The position numbers and the translations under genes were made by a program. A stretch of 64,000 bases of DNA from DYFT01 sp041695085 (GTDB taxonomy: Bacteria > Bacteroidota > Ignavibacteria > UBA10030), in NCBI GenBank assembly GCA_041695085.1, contig JBGFRO010000047.1, positions 1-64,000 on the forward strand, read 5' to 3'. Positions 23,304 to 32,253 of this stretch are shown here, piece by piece. The notes under the pieces are model-generated. The model was given only the letters and a program-made list of their open reading frames with translations, was not told the DNA's origin and did no database searches. The first letter of the stretch is position 1, and each line of letters begins with the position of its first letter.

Positions 23304-24422
23304 CTACGAATGAATCGGACCTGTCTGATTTTTGAGGAAGCCGCCGGAGCGTTTGGAGAGGACGGCGCGGATTTCGGAGAGGATGGAGAGAGCGATCTCC
23401 TCCGGCGATTCGGCTCCAATATCCAATCCGACAGGTGTGTGAATACGCTGCATGTGTGATTCTGCAGCTTGGACTCCGCTCTCCTTCAGCTTCGAGAAAA
23501 GAAGCTTCGATCGTTGCTTCGGCCCGAGCAGTCCGAGATAGCGAAGGTCGAGAGGGAGAAGAAGCTTAAGGTATTCGAGATCGAAGGAAAAGTTGTGAGT
23601 CATGATGACGACGACTGCGCGATCCGGCAGTGAGACACGCACGGAAAATTCTTCCGGTCGCGTCACAAGGACTTGGCGAGCCGACGCAAAAGCTTCTCGT
23701 GATGCGAACGCCGGTCGATGGTCCACGACGGTGACGTCCCACCCAAGTTCGTGAGCAAGACGAGCAAGCGGGATGGTGTCATATCCCCCGCCGATGATCA
23801 CCAGTGGAATCGGCGGCGAGATGAATTCGATCAGTGCTTCCACGTCGCCGCTGGTAAAGCGGAATTCTTCCACGGTCGATTGCTCGGTTTTGAGAGCTCG
23901 GCGACACTCTTCGAGCAATGCAGAGGTCAGAAAGGGATTCTTGACATCCTCCGTGACAGTGTCGTCTTCGGTCAGCATTACGCGCGAACCCACCGGAGTT
24001 TTGATTTCACCGTCGACACGGAAAATCGTTGCCATGACCCCCGCACGCTGATGATGAAGACAATCGTGATAGAACCTGAATTGGATGGCACTCTGCGGTG
24101 AGTTGACCGGTTCAAGGAGGATGTGGGCGATGCCGTTACAGCCCTGATTCAGTCCCCACACGTCGGCGTCCGAAATCATATCGTAGACAATGACCTGCGG
24201 CGCGCCGTCGAAGGCGTGAAGCCGCGCCTTCTCTGCCACGTCGGCTTCGAGGCACCCTCCGCTCAACGAGCCGATCATCGTTCCGTCGTCGCCGATGAGC
24301 ATACGCGCCCCGGGCCGACGGTACGTCGAGCCTTTTACCTTCACCACCGTTGCCAGCGCCAATTTCACCGGTGCGTGCTGCAGCGCTTCGTACGTGGAGA
24401 GGATGTGTTGGAGCTCTTTCAT
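23304..24422 (-). CDS. XdhC-family molybdenum hydroxylase maturation factor
   Basis: 372 residues. N-terminal domain: ALATVVKVKGSTYRRPGARML and SLSGGCLEADVAEKA with LNQGCNGIAHILLEP; C-terminal Rossmann domain: PLVIIGGGYDTIPLARLAHELGW, VVIMTHNFSFDLEYLKLLL, LRYLGLLGPKQRSKLL and TPVGLDIGAESPEEIALSILSE. This is the CoxI/XdhC architecture; such proteins bind and sulfurate or deliver the molybdenum cofactor to xanthine-dehydrogenase-like enzymes. The probable client is the IorAB-like pair 26150-28781. Confidence 0.92.
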   Translation of the reverse strand: MKELQHILSTYEALQHAPVKLALATVVKVKGSTYRRPGARMLIGDDGTMIGSLSGGCLEADVAEKARLHAFDGAPQVIVYDMISDADVWGLNQGCNGIAHILLEPVNSPQSAIQFRFYHDCLHHQRAGVMATIFRVDGEIKTPVGSRVMLTEDDTVTEDVKNPFLTSALLEECRRALKTEQSTVEEFRFTSGDVEALIEFISPPIPLVIIGGGYDTIPLARLAHELGWDVTVVDHRPAFASREAFASARQVLVTRPEEFSVRVSLPDRAVVVIMTHNFSFDLEYLKLLLPLDLRYLGLLGPKQRSKLLFSKLKESGVQAAESHMQRIHTPVGLDIGAESPEEIALSILSEIRAVLSKRSGGFLKNQTGPIHS

Positions 24423-24524
24423 GGTCTTCCCGACCTACCTAACGTTTTCTGTAACTGCTCAACGAAAGATGAACCACTGATTCACGGATGAGCATTCCTC
24501 AAAGGACGACCCTCTTCTCGTTTC

Positions 24525-24938
24525 TCACTTCCATATAGCCAGGATTGCACCGCTGATGAGGAAAGACGCGAGTGTGTATCCCGTATCAATTCCCCAGAGG
24601 GCAACAGGTTGTTTCAGAAAGTTGACCTGATTGTTGTACGTTGGTGCGCCGGTGAACCCCAGCCAGCAGATGAATCCGACCATCACACCGGTTTCGAGCG
24701 TATTTGCTCCGGCGAAATTTATGACGTTCGCCAACACGTATGTGGACATCAAGCCAAGGATGAAGGCTTTTACATACATCATCGGATGTGAACCCCTCTT
24801 CAATTCTTCTTCCGTTTTGTTGATGAGAGACATCCACTTCTTTGCAAAAAGGAGGGGCGAATACCAGACTCCCCCCAACACAAACATTACGACCGCACAG
24901 ACCAACACAGCAGTGTAATTGAGCTCCACTGATGCCAT
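24525..24938 (-). CDS. DUF1761 membrane protein
   Basis: 137 residues with four hydrophobic segments; VLGGVWYSPLLFAKKW near the N-terminus and ETGVMVGFICWLGF are typical of the DUF1761 family. No function is known. It lies between the XdhC-like and redoxin genes without obvious connection. The 24939-25199 stretch downstream of its start has a decayed reading frame only. Confidence 0.85.
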   Translation of the reverse strand: MASVELNYTAVLVCAVVMFVLGGVWYSPLLFAKKWMSLINKTEEELKRGSHPMMYVKAFILGLMSTYVLANVINFAGANTLETGVMVGFICWLGFTGAPTYNNQVNFLKQPVALWGIDTGYTLASFLISGAILAIWK

Positions 24939-25199
24939 GGAAAACCTCCCTGTTGTATGTGAGTTGAGATGACGATCTCTCTTGTTAAATCTGTTTCGTC
25001 AGGTGCCGGACACTCTCGTTGTACGTCACAGATAGATGGCGATCGTTGCAAAGACGCAGATGAGAAACGCTCCCGTCAGCCACGCGGGAAGCCCGTCGCT
25101 GCTGCGTTGGGCGATCTCGATGCTTTGCAGATGGAGAAAGGCGAGGAAGGTTTGGATGTTCGACGCACCGAGCGTCGCCGCTCAAGAAACCCTCTTCCG

Positions 25200-25745
25200 T
25201 TATCGTTTCCATTTAATCGTACAGCCGATGGAATACGTTTCCGGTTGAGCAACCTCCCGGCCCGCGAGCAGAGCCTCGACGGCATCCTGCACATAGCGCT
25301 CGCGCACTTGATCGGGCTGATCGCGGTTATCGTCAAATCGTCCATGGTACCGCAACCGTCTCTCCTTGTCGAACACGAAGAACTCCGGCGTGTGTGTCGC
25401 GCCGTAGGCGTGAGCGACACTCTGATCCTTGTCCCAAAGATAGGGGAAGTTGAATCCCCGAGTTTTCGCGCGCTTCACCATCTCCTCATAACTGTCTTCG
25501 GGGTAGCTGACGGGATCGTTGGAATTGATGGCGACGAGCTGCACTCCTCGTGGCCCATACTCCCGTTGAAATGCGATCATCCGGTCTTCATACGTCTGCA
25601 CCGTTGGACAGTGGTTACACGAGAAGACAACGACGAGGATCGGAGAACTTGCGAAGTCTTTGAGCGAGTACGATCTGCCATCCGTCCCCGGCAAGTCCGA
25701 AAACTCGGGCGCGGGTGCGTGAAGTTGAAGTGTTTGAGTGGGCAT
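25200..25745 (-). CDS. Thioredoxin-like redoxin (AhpC/TSA fold)
   Basis: 181 residues. APAPEFSDLPGTDGRSYSL, then VVVFSCNHCPTVQTYEDRM with the CNHCP active-site pair, NSNDPVSYPEDS, THTPEFFVFDKERRLRYHGRFDDN and a C-terminal SIGCTIKWKR. This matches the redoxin proteins annotated as thioredoxin family; no signal peptide, so cytoplasmic. It probably acts as a disulfide or peroxide reductase. Confidence 0.9.
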   Translation of the reverse strand: MPTQTLQLHAPAPEFSDLPGTDGRSYSLKDFASSPILVVVFSCNHCPTVQTYEDRMIAFQREYGPRGVQLVAINSNDPVSYPEDSYEEMVKRAKTRGFNFPYLWDKDQSVAHAYGATHTPEFFVFDKERRLRYHGRFDDNRDQPDQVRERYVQDAVEALLAGREVAQPETYSIGCTIKWKR

Positions 25746-25895
25746 AGGTGAAACTCGGTGCTTGTTTTTGCTTAGGCACTGCTATGCAGACTTCAGCGAC
25801 GTGACATATACTCCTTAATTCCGACAGAGAGGCGCGTTCTGTCGTAGGTTCGCAGAACTACTCGGAAAAGAAAAGTGGCACAAAAGAAAACGTGC

Positions 25896-26040
25896 CGAAA
25901 TCAAACGCACGCGATGGCTCTTCCTCCACACCACCCACAATTCTTGGCGCATCTGCGGAAGAAGGTCATAGACGTGATATGGGTTTGCGCCAAGAATTGA
26001 ACGCACGCCATCGCTTTCCAACCCGCGTGCCGTGATTTCG
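25896..26040. repeat. Long imperfect palindrome
   Basis: Three nested arm pairs: CGAAATCA (25896-25903) with TGATTTCG (26033-26040), GCGATGGC (25911-25918) with GCCATCGC (26007-26014), and the 14-base CAATTCTTGGCGCA (25938-25951) with TGCGCCAAGAATTG (25986-25999). It sits in the 404-base gene-free stretch 25746-26149. A decayed insertion element, MITE or structured RNA are all possible; nothing decides. Confidence 0.6.
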
Positions 26041-26149
26041 ACATCCTCCCGCTTGCTCCACTTAAGTTGTAACGACTCTCTAAATCGAATTTGAGGTATA
26101 CTTGCAACTGTCGAATGTCATCGATTTTTTTCATTCGAAACCTCTCCAG

Positions 26150-28261
26150 CTAACCGCCATTCGCCAAATCCTCGAGCCGAATCGGCAAGCGACGCACCCG
26201 TTTGCCGGTGAGCGCAAAGAGCGCATTGCAAACCGCCGGTGCCGCTGGTGGAAGTCCCGGTTCGCCAATTCCACCCATCGGCGCCGTGCTCTTCATCAGG
26301 TGCACCTCCACCTTCGGCATCTCGTCGATTCGCATGAGTGGATAAGTGTCGAAATTCGTCTGTTGGACTCGTCCTTTCTCTATGGTTATCTCTCCATAGA
26401 GAGCGGCCGTGAGTCCGTAGACAATCGCACCTTCCATCTGAGCTTCAATCGTATCGGGATTGATATATTGCCCACAATCGACTGCGGCAACGATGCGATG
26501 CACTTGAGGATAACCCCGGTCATCGAGTGAGACTTCCGCGACCTCCGCCACGGCGGTGCCAAAGTCTTCGCCGCACGCGATCCCGCGTGCCATTCCCTTT
26601 GGTAACGGCTTGCCCCAACCGGCTTTTTCTGCCGCCATCCTTAGAACTCCCTGCATGCGGGGATTCTCCTTCAGGAGGTTCAGGCGGAACTCAAGCGGAT
26701 CTTTCCCGGCTGCAGCTGCACACTCGTCAACGAAACTCTCGAGGAGCCAGATGTTCTGCGAGGGACCTACCGACCTCCAAGCGCCGATCGGGACGCCCGT
26801 TTCCAAGATATGATAATCGAGCGTGTAATGAGGAATTTCATACTCCGGTACAGCTGCCGAGACAACAAGACCTTTCGAGCTCGGTCCAACAACGCGATGC
26901 GTCCACGCAATGAGATTTCCCACCTTATCGAGACCCGCCTTGAAGACGCTGAAGGTGCAGGGACGATAGAAGTCGTGCATCATATCATCATCTCGCGTCC
27001 ACACCACCTGCACGGGAGCGTTGACCGCTTTCGAGACTTTCACCGCCTCCATCACGTAGTCCGCTTGAAGACGTCTGCCGAATCCTCCGCCAAGCTGTGT
27101 CAGGTGCACGGTCACTTTTTCAACGGGAAGTCCGGTAATGCGAGCCGCCTCCGTCTGTGCACGTTGAGGCGTTTGAGACGGAACCCAAATGATGCACTCG
27201 TCGGTCTTCACGTGGGCTGTGCAGTTCATCGGTTCCATCGTGGCGTGAGCAACGAGTGGAGCGTAGTACCTTGCTTCGAGTGTGACAGCCGCAGAGGCAA
27301 GAGCAGAAACCGGATCACCCACGGATTTCTCGATTGTTCCGGGCTTAGCCGCGGTCTCCTCAAACAATTTCCATATTGAGTCGCTGTTCTGATTTGCATG
27401 CGGCCCCTCATCCCAGGTTATGTTGAGCACCTCTCGCCCCTGAATCGCCGCCCATGTGTTGGTTGCAATGACGGCGATGCCTTCATCGATCTGCACGACC
27501 TCTTTCACGCCGCTTACCTGCTTTGCTTTCGTTGCGTCGTAGCTTTTCACCTTCCCTCCAAAGACAGGACATCGCGCAATCGTGGCAAACAGCATCCCCG
27601 GTACCCGTACGTCGATACCATAAACGGCGGTGCCGTTTACTTTGGACGGCGTATCGAGTTTCTTGACCCTGGTGCCGATGATCTTGAAGTTCTTTGGATC
27701 CTTAAGCGTTGGACTCTCCGGCACTGGCAGTTTCGATGCTGCTTCCGCCAACTCGCCGTACGTCAACTTCCGTCCGCTCTGTCGATGAATGACGGTACTC
27801 TTTTCTGCGTAGCATTCATTGGCATCCACACTCCATTTCTTTGCTGCCGCGGCAACAAGCATTTCCTTTGCTGCTGCGCCGGCTTTCCGCAGCCGCTCGT
27901 ACGATCCACGAACGCTGGAGCTTCCCCCCGTTCCCTGACTTCCATATTTATTGGGATGCGCCTGCGCGAATTCGAACCGTATCTCTTTCCAATCTGCTTC
28001 GAGTTCTTCTGCAACGATCATCGGTAATGAGGTAGCGACACCTTGCCCCATTTCTGATTTTCCGACGGTGACGGTAATAGCGCCGGTCGGATCGATCCGC
28101 AGCCACGCGTTTGGCTCAAAAGGCGCGGTCGCCGGTTCCAACGTCGGGAAAAACGTGGAGGCGGGAAGATAAAAACCGAGCAGCAGTCCCGTGCCCGCTG
28201 CCGACGAGACTTTCAAGAACTCGCGTCGATTCAGCGTTGCTTCAGTCACTTGCGTATTCAT
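26150..28261 (-). CDS. Isoquinoline 1-oxidoreductase-like molybdopterin subunit (IorB-like), Tat-exported
   Basis: 703 residues from ATG 28261, selected for AGGAG 7 bases upstream. A Tat signal (NRREFLKVSSAAGTGLLLG) leads to the aldehyde oxidase/xanthine dehydrogenase large-subunit fold: GKSEMGQGVATSLPMIVAEEL (MoCo binding), AVYGIDVRVPGMLFA, QLGGGFGRRLQADYVMEA, PIGAWRSVGPSQNIWLLESF and the C-terminal GGIGEPGLPPAAPAVCNAL. This is the periplasmic IorB/aldehyde dehydrogenase subfamily, oxidising an aromatic N-heterocycle or aldehyde with water as the oxygen source. The substrate is not determined. Confidence 0.92.
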   Translation of the reverse strand: MNTQVTEATLNRREFLKVSSAAGTGLLLGFYLPASTFFPTLEPATAPFEPNAWLRIDPTGAITVTVGKSEMGQGVATSLPMIVAEELEADWKEIRFEFAQAHPNKYGSQGTGGSSSVRGSYERLRKAGAAAKEMLVAAAAKKWSVDANECYAEKSTVIHRQSGRKLTYGELAEAASKLPVPESPTLKDPKNFKIIGTRVKKLDTPSKVNGTAVYGIDVRVPGMLFATIARCPVFGGKVKSYDATKAKQVSGVKEVVQIDEGIAVIATNTWAAIQGREVLNITWDEGPHANQNSDSIWKLFEETAAKPGTIEKSVGDPVSALASAAVTLEARYYAPLVAHATMEPMNCTAHVKTDECIIWVPSQTPQRAQTEAARITGLPVEKVTVHLTQLGGGFGRRLQADYVMEAVKVSKAVNAPVQVVWTRDDDMMHDFYRPCTFSVFKAGLDKVGNLIAWTHRVVGPSSKGLVVSAAVPEYEIPHYTLDYHILETGVPIGAWRSVGPSQNIWLLESFVDECAAAAGKDPLEFRLNLLKENPRMQGVLRMAAEKAGWGKPLPKGMARGIACGEDFGTAVAEVAEVSLDDRGYPQVHRIVAAVDCGQYINPDTIEAQMEGAIVYGLTAALYGEITIEKGRVQQTNFDTYPLMRIDEMPKVEVHLMKSTAPMGGIGEPGLPPAAPAVCNALFALTGKRVRRLPIRLEDLANGG

Positions 28262-28316
28262 GATGTGCTCCTTCAAACTCTCGATGAGTCATGAGTGCCA
28301 TAACGATGACAAACGG

Positions 28317-28781
28317 TTATGGTTTCGCACGCGCCGCGGCGAGATGGATGGCGCTCCGGATGCGGCTATAGGTTCCGCAACGGCAGAAGTGGCCGGACAT
28401 GTAATCGTCGATGTCGCGATCCGTCGGTTTTGGCTTCTCGTTAAGGAGCGCGGCGGCGGACATCAGTTGTCCCGACTGGCAATAACCGCACTGAGGGACA
28501 TCGAGTTCGATCCAGGCTCTTTGGAGCGGATGAGAGCTGTTCGCTGAAAGGCCCTCGATGGTGGTGACGCTCTTTCCTTCGCAGCTCGCGACTACGGTGA
28601 TGCAGGACCTGATCGCCTCGCCGTTCATATGCACTGTGCAGGCGCCGCATTGAGCTATTCCGCAACCGAACTTCGTGCCGGTCAGTCCCAGAACATCTCG
28701 CAACACCCACAGGAGAGGCATCTCGGACGGGAGGTCAACAGTGTGTTTCTTTCCATTCACGATGAATGAAGTGGCAGGCAT
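28317..28781 (-). CDS. IorA-like [2Fe-2S] subunit of molybdenum hydroxylase
   Basis: 154 residues with both iron-sulfur domains: plant-ferredoxin type CGIAQCGACTVHMNGEAIRSC (about residues 40-60) and the all-helical domain CGYCQSGQL plus FCRCGTYSRI. It passes electrons from the IorB-like subunit. It is the first gene of a pair, 55 bases before iorB. No twin-arginine signal; it likely travels with IorB. Confidence 0.93.
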   Translation of the reverse strand: MPATSFIVNGKKHTVDLPSEMPLLWVLRDVLGLTGTKFGCGIAQCGACTVHMNGEAIRSCITVVASCEGKSVTTIEGLSANSSHPLQRAWIELDVPQCGYCQSGQLMSAAALLNEKPKPTDRDIDDYMSGHFCRCGTYSRIRSAIHLAAARAKP

Positions 28782-28910
28782 ACGCGCATTCCTTATGTGT
28801 GTGAACGACGTTTGAATGTAGAAAAAGGGGGTGAAAAAGGAAAGTATGGAAGTCGGAAGTATGTGAGGAGGAAGACGCGAGAGAGCAGAAGGTAGATTGC
28901 AGAATACTAC

Positions 28911-29690
28911 TCATCCCTGTATGATCCTCACTAACTCATCCAATCCATCCGTCAGTGCTGCCGGACCCGGTTGAAGGATGATGGTTGATTGAATCTCGTA
29001 CAGCCGATTCTTTTTCACGGCGGTGATCTCATCCCATCCTTTTCTCTTTACCACCTGCTCCTTTTTGAAGGGCTTCCCACACCACGATCCAATAATGATG
29101 TCCGGATTCCGTCGGATGACCTCGTCCGGCTGGATGATTCGGCCCTTCGCATCATGAAAATTTCTGAGTTCAACAAAAACATCCTGACCACCCGCGATCT
29201 CAATTAGCTCACTCACCCATCTGATACATGAGATCGGCGGATCACCCCATTCTTCAAAATAGATCTTTGGCCTCGGCATTCGATGTGCTCTGGCAGCAAT
29301 CGTCTCGAGTCGTTTTTCGTATCGACCAACGAGCTCCTCGGCTTCTCTTGACCTCCCCACCATTCCTCCCACTATCAGAATGTTTTGAAGAATTTCCTCA
29401 AGACTTCTCTGATTGAACGCTACCACCTGCAGGCCACGAAGGATCAGCTCCTTTGCAATCTCCGCCTGAAGATCGGAGAAGGTGAGCACCAGGTCGGGCT
29501 CGAGAGCAACAATTTCGTCATACTTTGCATCAAGAAACGTTGAGACCTTTGGCTTTTCTAATCTTGCCTCGGGCGGGCGCATTGTGAAGCCGGATATACC
29601 CACAACCCGATCCCCACAGCCAAGTAAATAGAGTATTTCCGTTGTTTCCTCTGTCAGGCAAACGATACGTTGTGGATATGAGCTGTGCAT
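28911..29690 (-). CDS. BtuF-like cobalamin-binding (ABC substrate-binding) protein without signal peptide
   Basis: 259 residues of the periplasmic-binding fold type III: PQRIVCLTEETTEILYLLGCGDRVVGISGF, EIVALEPDLVLTFSDLQAEIA, PKIYFEEWGDPPISCIRWVSELIEIAGG and RRNPDIIIGSWCGKPF. In many bacteria such soluble proteins are annotated as cobalamin-binding. A signal peptide is missing, so either it stays inside or the true start lies elsewhere. No permease or ATPase gene is near; the nearest FecCD permease is at 53.3 kb. Confidence 0.8.
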   Translation of the reverse strand: MHSSYPQRIVCLTEETTEILYLLGCGDRVVGISGFTMRPPEARLEKPKVSTFLDAKYDEIVALEPDLVLTFSDLQAEIAKELILRGLQVVAFNQRSLEEILQNILIVGGMVGRSREAEELVGRYEKRLETIAARAHRMPRPKIYFEEWGDPPISCIRWVSELIEIAGGQDVFVELRNFHDAKGRIIQPDEVIRRNPDIIIGSWCGKPFKKEQVVKRKGWDEITAVKKNRLYEIQSTIILQPGPAALTDGLDELVRIIQG

Positions 29691-29785
29691 TTATGGCCTT
29701 TAAGATGCAGCGCAACCTGTCAGCTGCTTAAGCCTCGGAGAGGTCGCGGTGGCTTGTTGAAGGGGAAGGTCATACGCCGCCCGAT

Positions 29786-31390
29786 TCACCTTACATCCGG
29801 CAAGACCCTTCCATCGACCGTTTTTGGAGTGGGGATGCCGAGCAGTTTTGCAATGGTAGGTGCAAGATCAATTACGCGAGCTTCTTCGTTAACCCGTGAG
29901 GGCTTCAAGCCGCTTCTCCAGAAAACTAACGGAACATGGCTATCGTACGCATAGCATGAACCGTGAGTCGAGCCGGCGTTGCGCGAAGTGAGAAGCGAAA
30001 ACTCTTCCGCTCGGATTTGGAAGTCCTCACCGCGACTGGGAAGGTAGCTTTTTCGGAATCGCGCAAGGTAGGGACGGTCGGGAGTGGAAGGATCAAGAAG
30101 TTCTCGCCGGAGATACACGTCAGCGATGCCATCAACCTGGAGCAGCGCCTGGCGAACGCGCTGTTCCAATGTTGTGCTGTCGATGTTCGTCTTTGACGCA
30201 GCACGGTAATTGAAAAACGCGTTGTGCTCCACCAGCGGTTCGCCAATTCCCCATTCCTGCTTCACCTTATCGAGTTCCCGTTCGAAGGCTGGTCGTACCA
30301 CCGTTGTAGTATTGAGTCGGCGCGCCTTCTTTCCATCCATACGCGCACTCCACTCCGGCAGCGGACAGACTCCATGGTCGGCAGAGAAAGCGACCAGCAC
30401 ATTCTTCTTGCCCACGTATGATTCAAGGAATTCGAAAAACGTTCCCAACGCTCGATCCAAACGAATGAGATGATCATGGATCTCGTGGCTGTTTGGTCCG
30501 TAGTGGTGTCCGACGTAATCCGTGCAGGAAAGACTTACAGCGAGAACATCGGTTGCTTCACGTTTCCCAAGCTCTTCGCCTTTAATCAGTTCCTCAGCAA
30601 AGGCAAGCGTCATAAGATCGCCGTAGGGGCTGGTGCGCATGTGTGATGCCTTTCGTGCAGGATGGAACTCGTGAGGAAAGGTCGTCTTGCCGTTCCAGAG
30701 ACCTTCCCCTTCAAACTCGTCCGGGCCAAAGCGGTTATACACCGAATCGTGCAGAAGCTTCGTCCACGCATTCGGCACGTTTCGTTCAATCCAAGCCGAC
30801 GCGTTAAAATTCTTCACAGAAGGAGGTAGTGATTTCGTATAGTATGACGATGTCACCACTCGCCCCTCCGCATCGAACCAGTACGCAGCATCGGGTTGTT
30901 TACCTCCCATGAGGATAGCTGCACGGTCTTTAATCGAGGTGGAGAAAACTCGGGATGCGGGGGAGGCACTCTTGAGCCAATCTCCGACGCCGGTAACGAG
31001 AAGATTCTTGGGAGAGGAGCCGCCCCCAAGTCCTTCAACTGGAAGCGCGGTCGAGTCGGCAACGCAGTAGACCTCCTTTCTTGTGATCGGATCGATCCAT
31101 TCGTTGCCCACAATGCCGTTCGTCCTCGGATATGAACCTGTAGAGATCGTCGCGTGACCGGGACCGGTTTCGGATGCAGCGTAATCTAAATGTGCGTTGG
31201 TGAAGACGACGCCTTCGCTCGCAAGCCGCTTGAATCCCCCCGTGAAGTCCGATCCGAAACGGTCGAGATAGTCACCGCGCATCTGATCGATGGAGAGAAG
31301 AACGACGAGCTTCGGTCGCTGTTGCCCGGCAACAATCGAAGTGCAGCCAATGAGGAGAACGAGGAGAAGAGGGTGTAGTAACCGTTTCAT
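29786..31390 (-). CDS. PafA-like alkaline phosphatase (type I phosphodiesterase/pyrophosphatase family)
   Basis: 534 residues with a signal peptide (LLHPLLLVLLIGCTSIVAGQ). Metal and nucleophile sites of the alkaline phosphatase superfamily: LLSIDQMRGDYLDRF (metal Asp), AASETGPGHATISTG (Thr nucleophile), GHHYGPNSHEIHDHL, VAFSADHGVCPLPEW and GSTHGSCYAYDSHVPLVFW. PafA of Elizabethkingia and Flavobacterium is the best-known relative; it releases phosphate from organic monoesters in the periplasm. Its ATG overlaps the stop of 31387-32202 by four bases. Confidence 0.92.
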   Translation of the reverse strand: MKRLLHPLLLVLLIGCTSIVAGQQRPKLVVLLSIDQMRGDYLDRFGSDFTGGFKRLASEGVVFTNAHLDYAASETGPGHATISTGSYPRTNGIVGNEWIDPITRKEVYCVADSTALPVEGLGGGSSPKNLLVTGVGDWLKSASPASRVFSTSIKDRAAILMGGKQPDAAYWFDAEGRVVTSSYYTKSLPPSVKNFNASAWIERNVPNAWTKLLHDSVYNRFGPDEFEGEGLWNGKTTFPHEFHPARKASHMRTSPYGDLMTLAFAEELIKGEELGKREATDVLAVSLSCTDYVGHHYGPNSHEIHDHLIRLDRALGTFFEFLESYVGKKNVLVAFSADHGVCPLPEWSARMDGKKARRLNTTTVVRPAFERELDKVKQEWGIGEPLVEHNAFFNYRAASKTNIDSTTLEQRVRQALLQVDGIADVYLRRELLDPSTPDRPYLARFRKSYLPSRGEDFQIRAEEFSLLTSRNAGSTHGSCYAYDSHVPLVFWRSGLKPSRVNEEARVIDLAPTIAKLLGIPTPKTVDGRVLPDVR

Positions 31391-32202
31391 TGAAAGCTCC
31401 TTAACGCCTGTTTTCGTCGTTGGTCTTTTTCGACGGCGGAAAGACGGTAGTTATAATCGTACAGTGCCCCCTCCCAATCGCCGTAGATCGGATTGGGAAG
31501 GACGATGAATCGTCTCCCGAATTCTTCCTTCAACTTATCGACTGCCTCGGCTCTCTCTTGCACGTTCTTTCCCTCGAACACATCGGCAAAATCATTCAAA
31601 TTGTCCCCCAAAAGAAGGATGATGTTGTGAGTTTTGAGAATGGTCTGACGTCGCGGCTCTTTCGTCGACTCTCTTTCTTTAAAGAGCATGTGCGATGGCA
31701 CGGCCTGAGGGAACCCGCATGCGGCAAGATTTTTGGCTGTTACCTTTATTTGATCCACGCGGCGGTTCGAAACGTAGAAGACGTCCACCCCATTCGATAC
31801 GGCATAACGCAAGAACTCAACCGCGCCAGGAAGCGCCTCTGCTTTTGCCGCGTTGACCCACTCATCCCACAAATGAGGATAACCTCGATTCTCGAAAACG
31901 AGTCTGGCCGCATGCGGACTGTTATCCAACACTGTTTCGTCGACATCCACCACGACGGCGCGTTTCTTCGTCGAGCGTTTTTTGAGTTCCTGGTCCAGCA
32001 TTATTCGACCGACATTGTAGGCCTGATAGCTGAGAGCGCGGAACTCAGCCGCGGTCTGATACCAGTTGATAGCGAGAACTGTGTGCTCGGTTCGATTTGT
32101 ATCTTGGTGCGGCTCGCTCGGAAGAAGAGACCAGCCGAGGGGGAGGAGTGATGAGATGACGAGGATGAGTGGGATGGATCTTCTTGGGCTGAAGCGCGTC
32201 AT
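31387..32202 (-). CDS. 5'-nucleotidase, lipoprotein e(P4)/class C acid phosphatase-like
   Basis: 271 residues of the HAD superfamily: AVVVDVDETVLDNSPHAARL carries the nucleophile DxD (about residues 85-90), DVFYVSNRRVDQ is motif II and LLLGDNLNDFADVF motif IV. An N-terminal hydrophobic stretch (IPLILVISSLLPLGWSLL) directs export, though no clear lipobox Cys is seen. It overlaps the phosphatase gene, so both form a phosphate-scavenging operon. Confidence 0.88.
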   Translation of the reverse strand: MTRFSPRRSIPLILVISSLLPLGWSLLPSEPHQDTNRTEHTVLAINWYQTAAEFRALSYQAYNVGRIMLDQELKKRSTKKRAVVVDVDETVLDNSPHAARLVFENRGYPHLWDEWVNAAKAEALPGAVEFLRYAVSNGVDVFYVSNRRVDQIKVTAKNLAACGFPQAVPSHMLFKERESTKEPRRQTILKTHNIILLLGDNLNDFADVFEGKNVQERAEAVDKLKEEFGRRFIVLPNPIYGDWEGALYDYNYRLSAVEKDQRRKQALRSFQ

Positions 32203-32253
32203 AGGAAAACCTCTCGAAGAATATTTTGCTTTCTGATCGAACCGTTTGCTGCG

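Noticed and set aside
24985..25199. Minus-strand frame with one membrane helix (WLTGAFLICVFATIAIYL)
   Set aside because: It has no usable start codon, the frame is closed by a TGA upstream, and the end is not conserved-looking; probably a decayed gene or chance.
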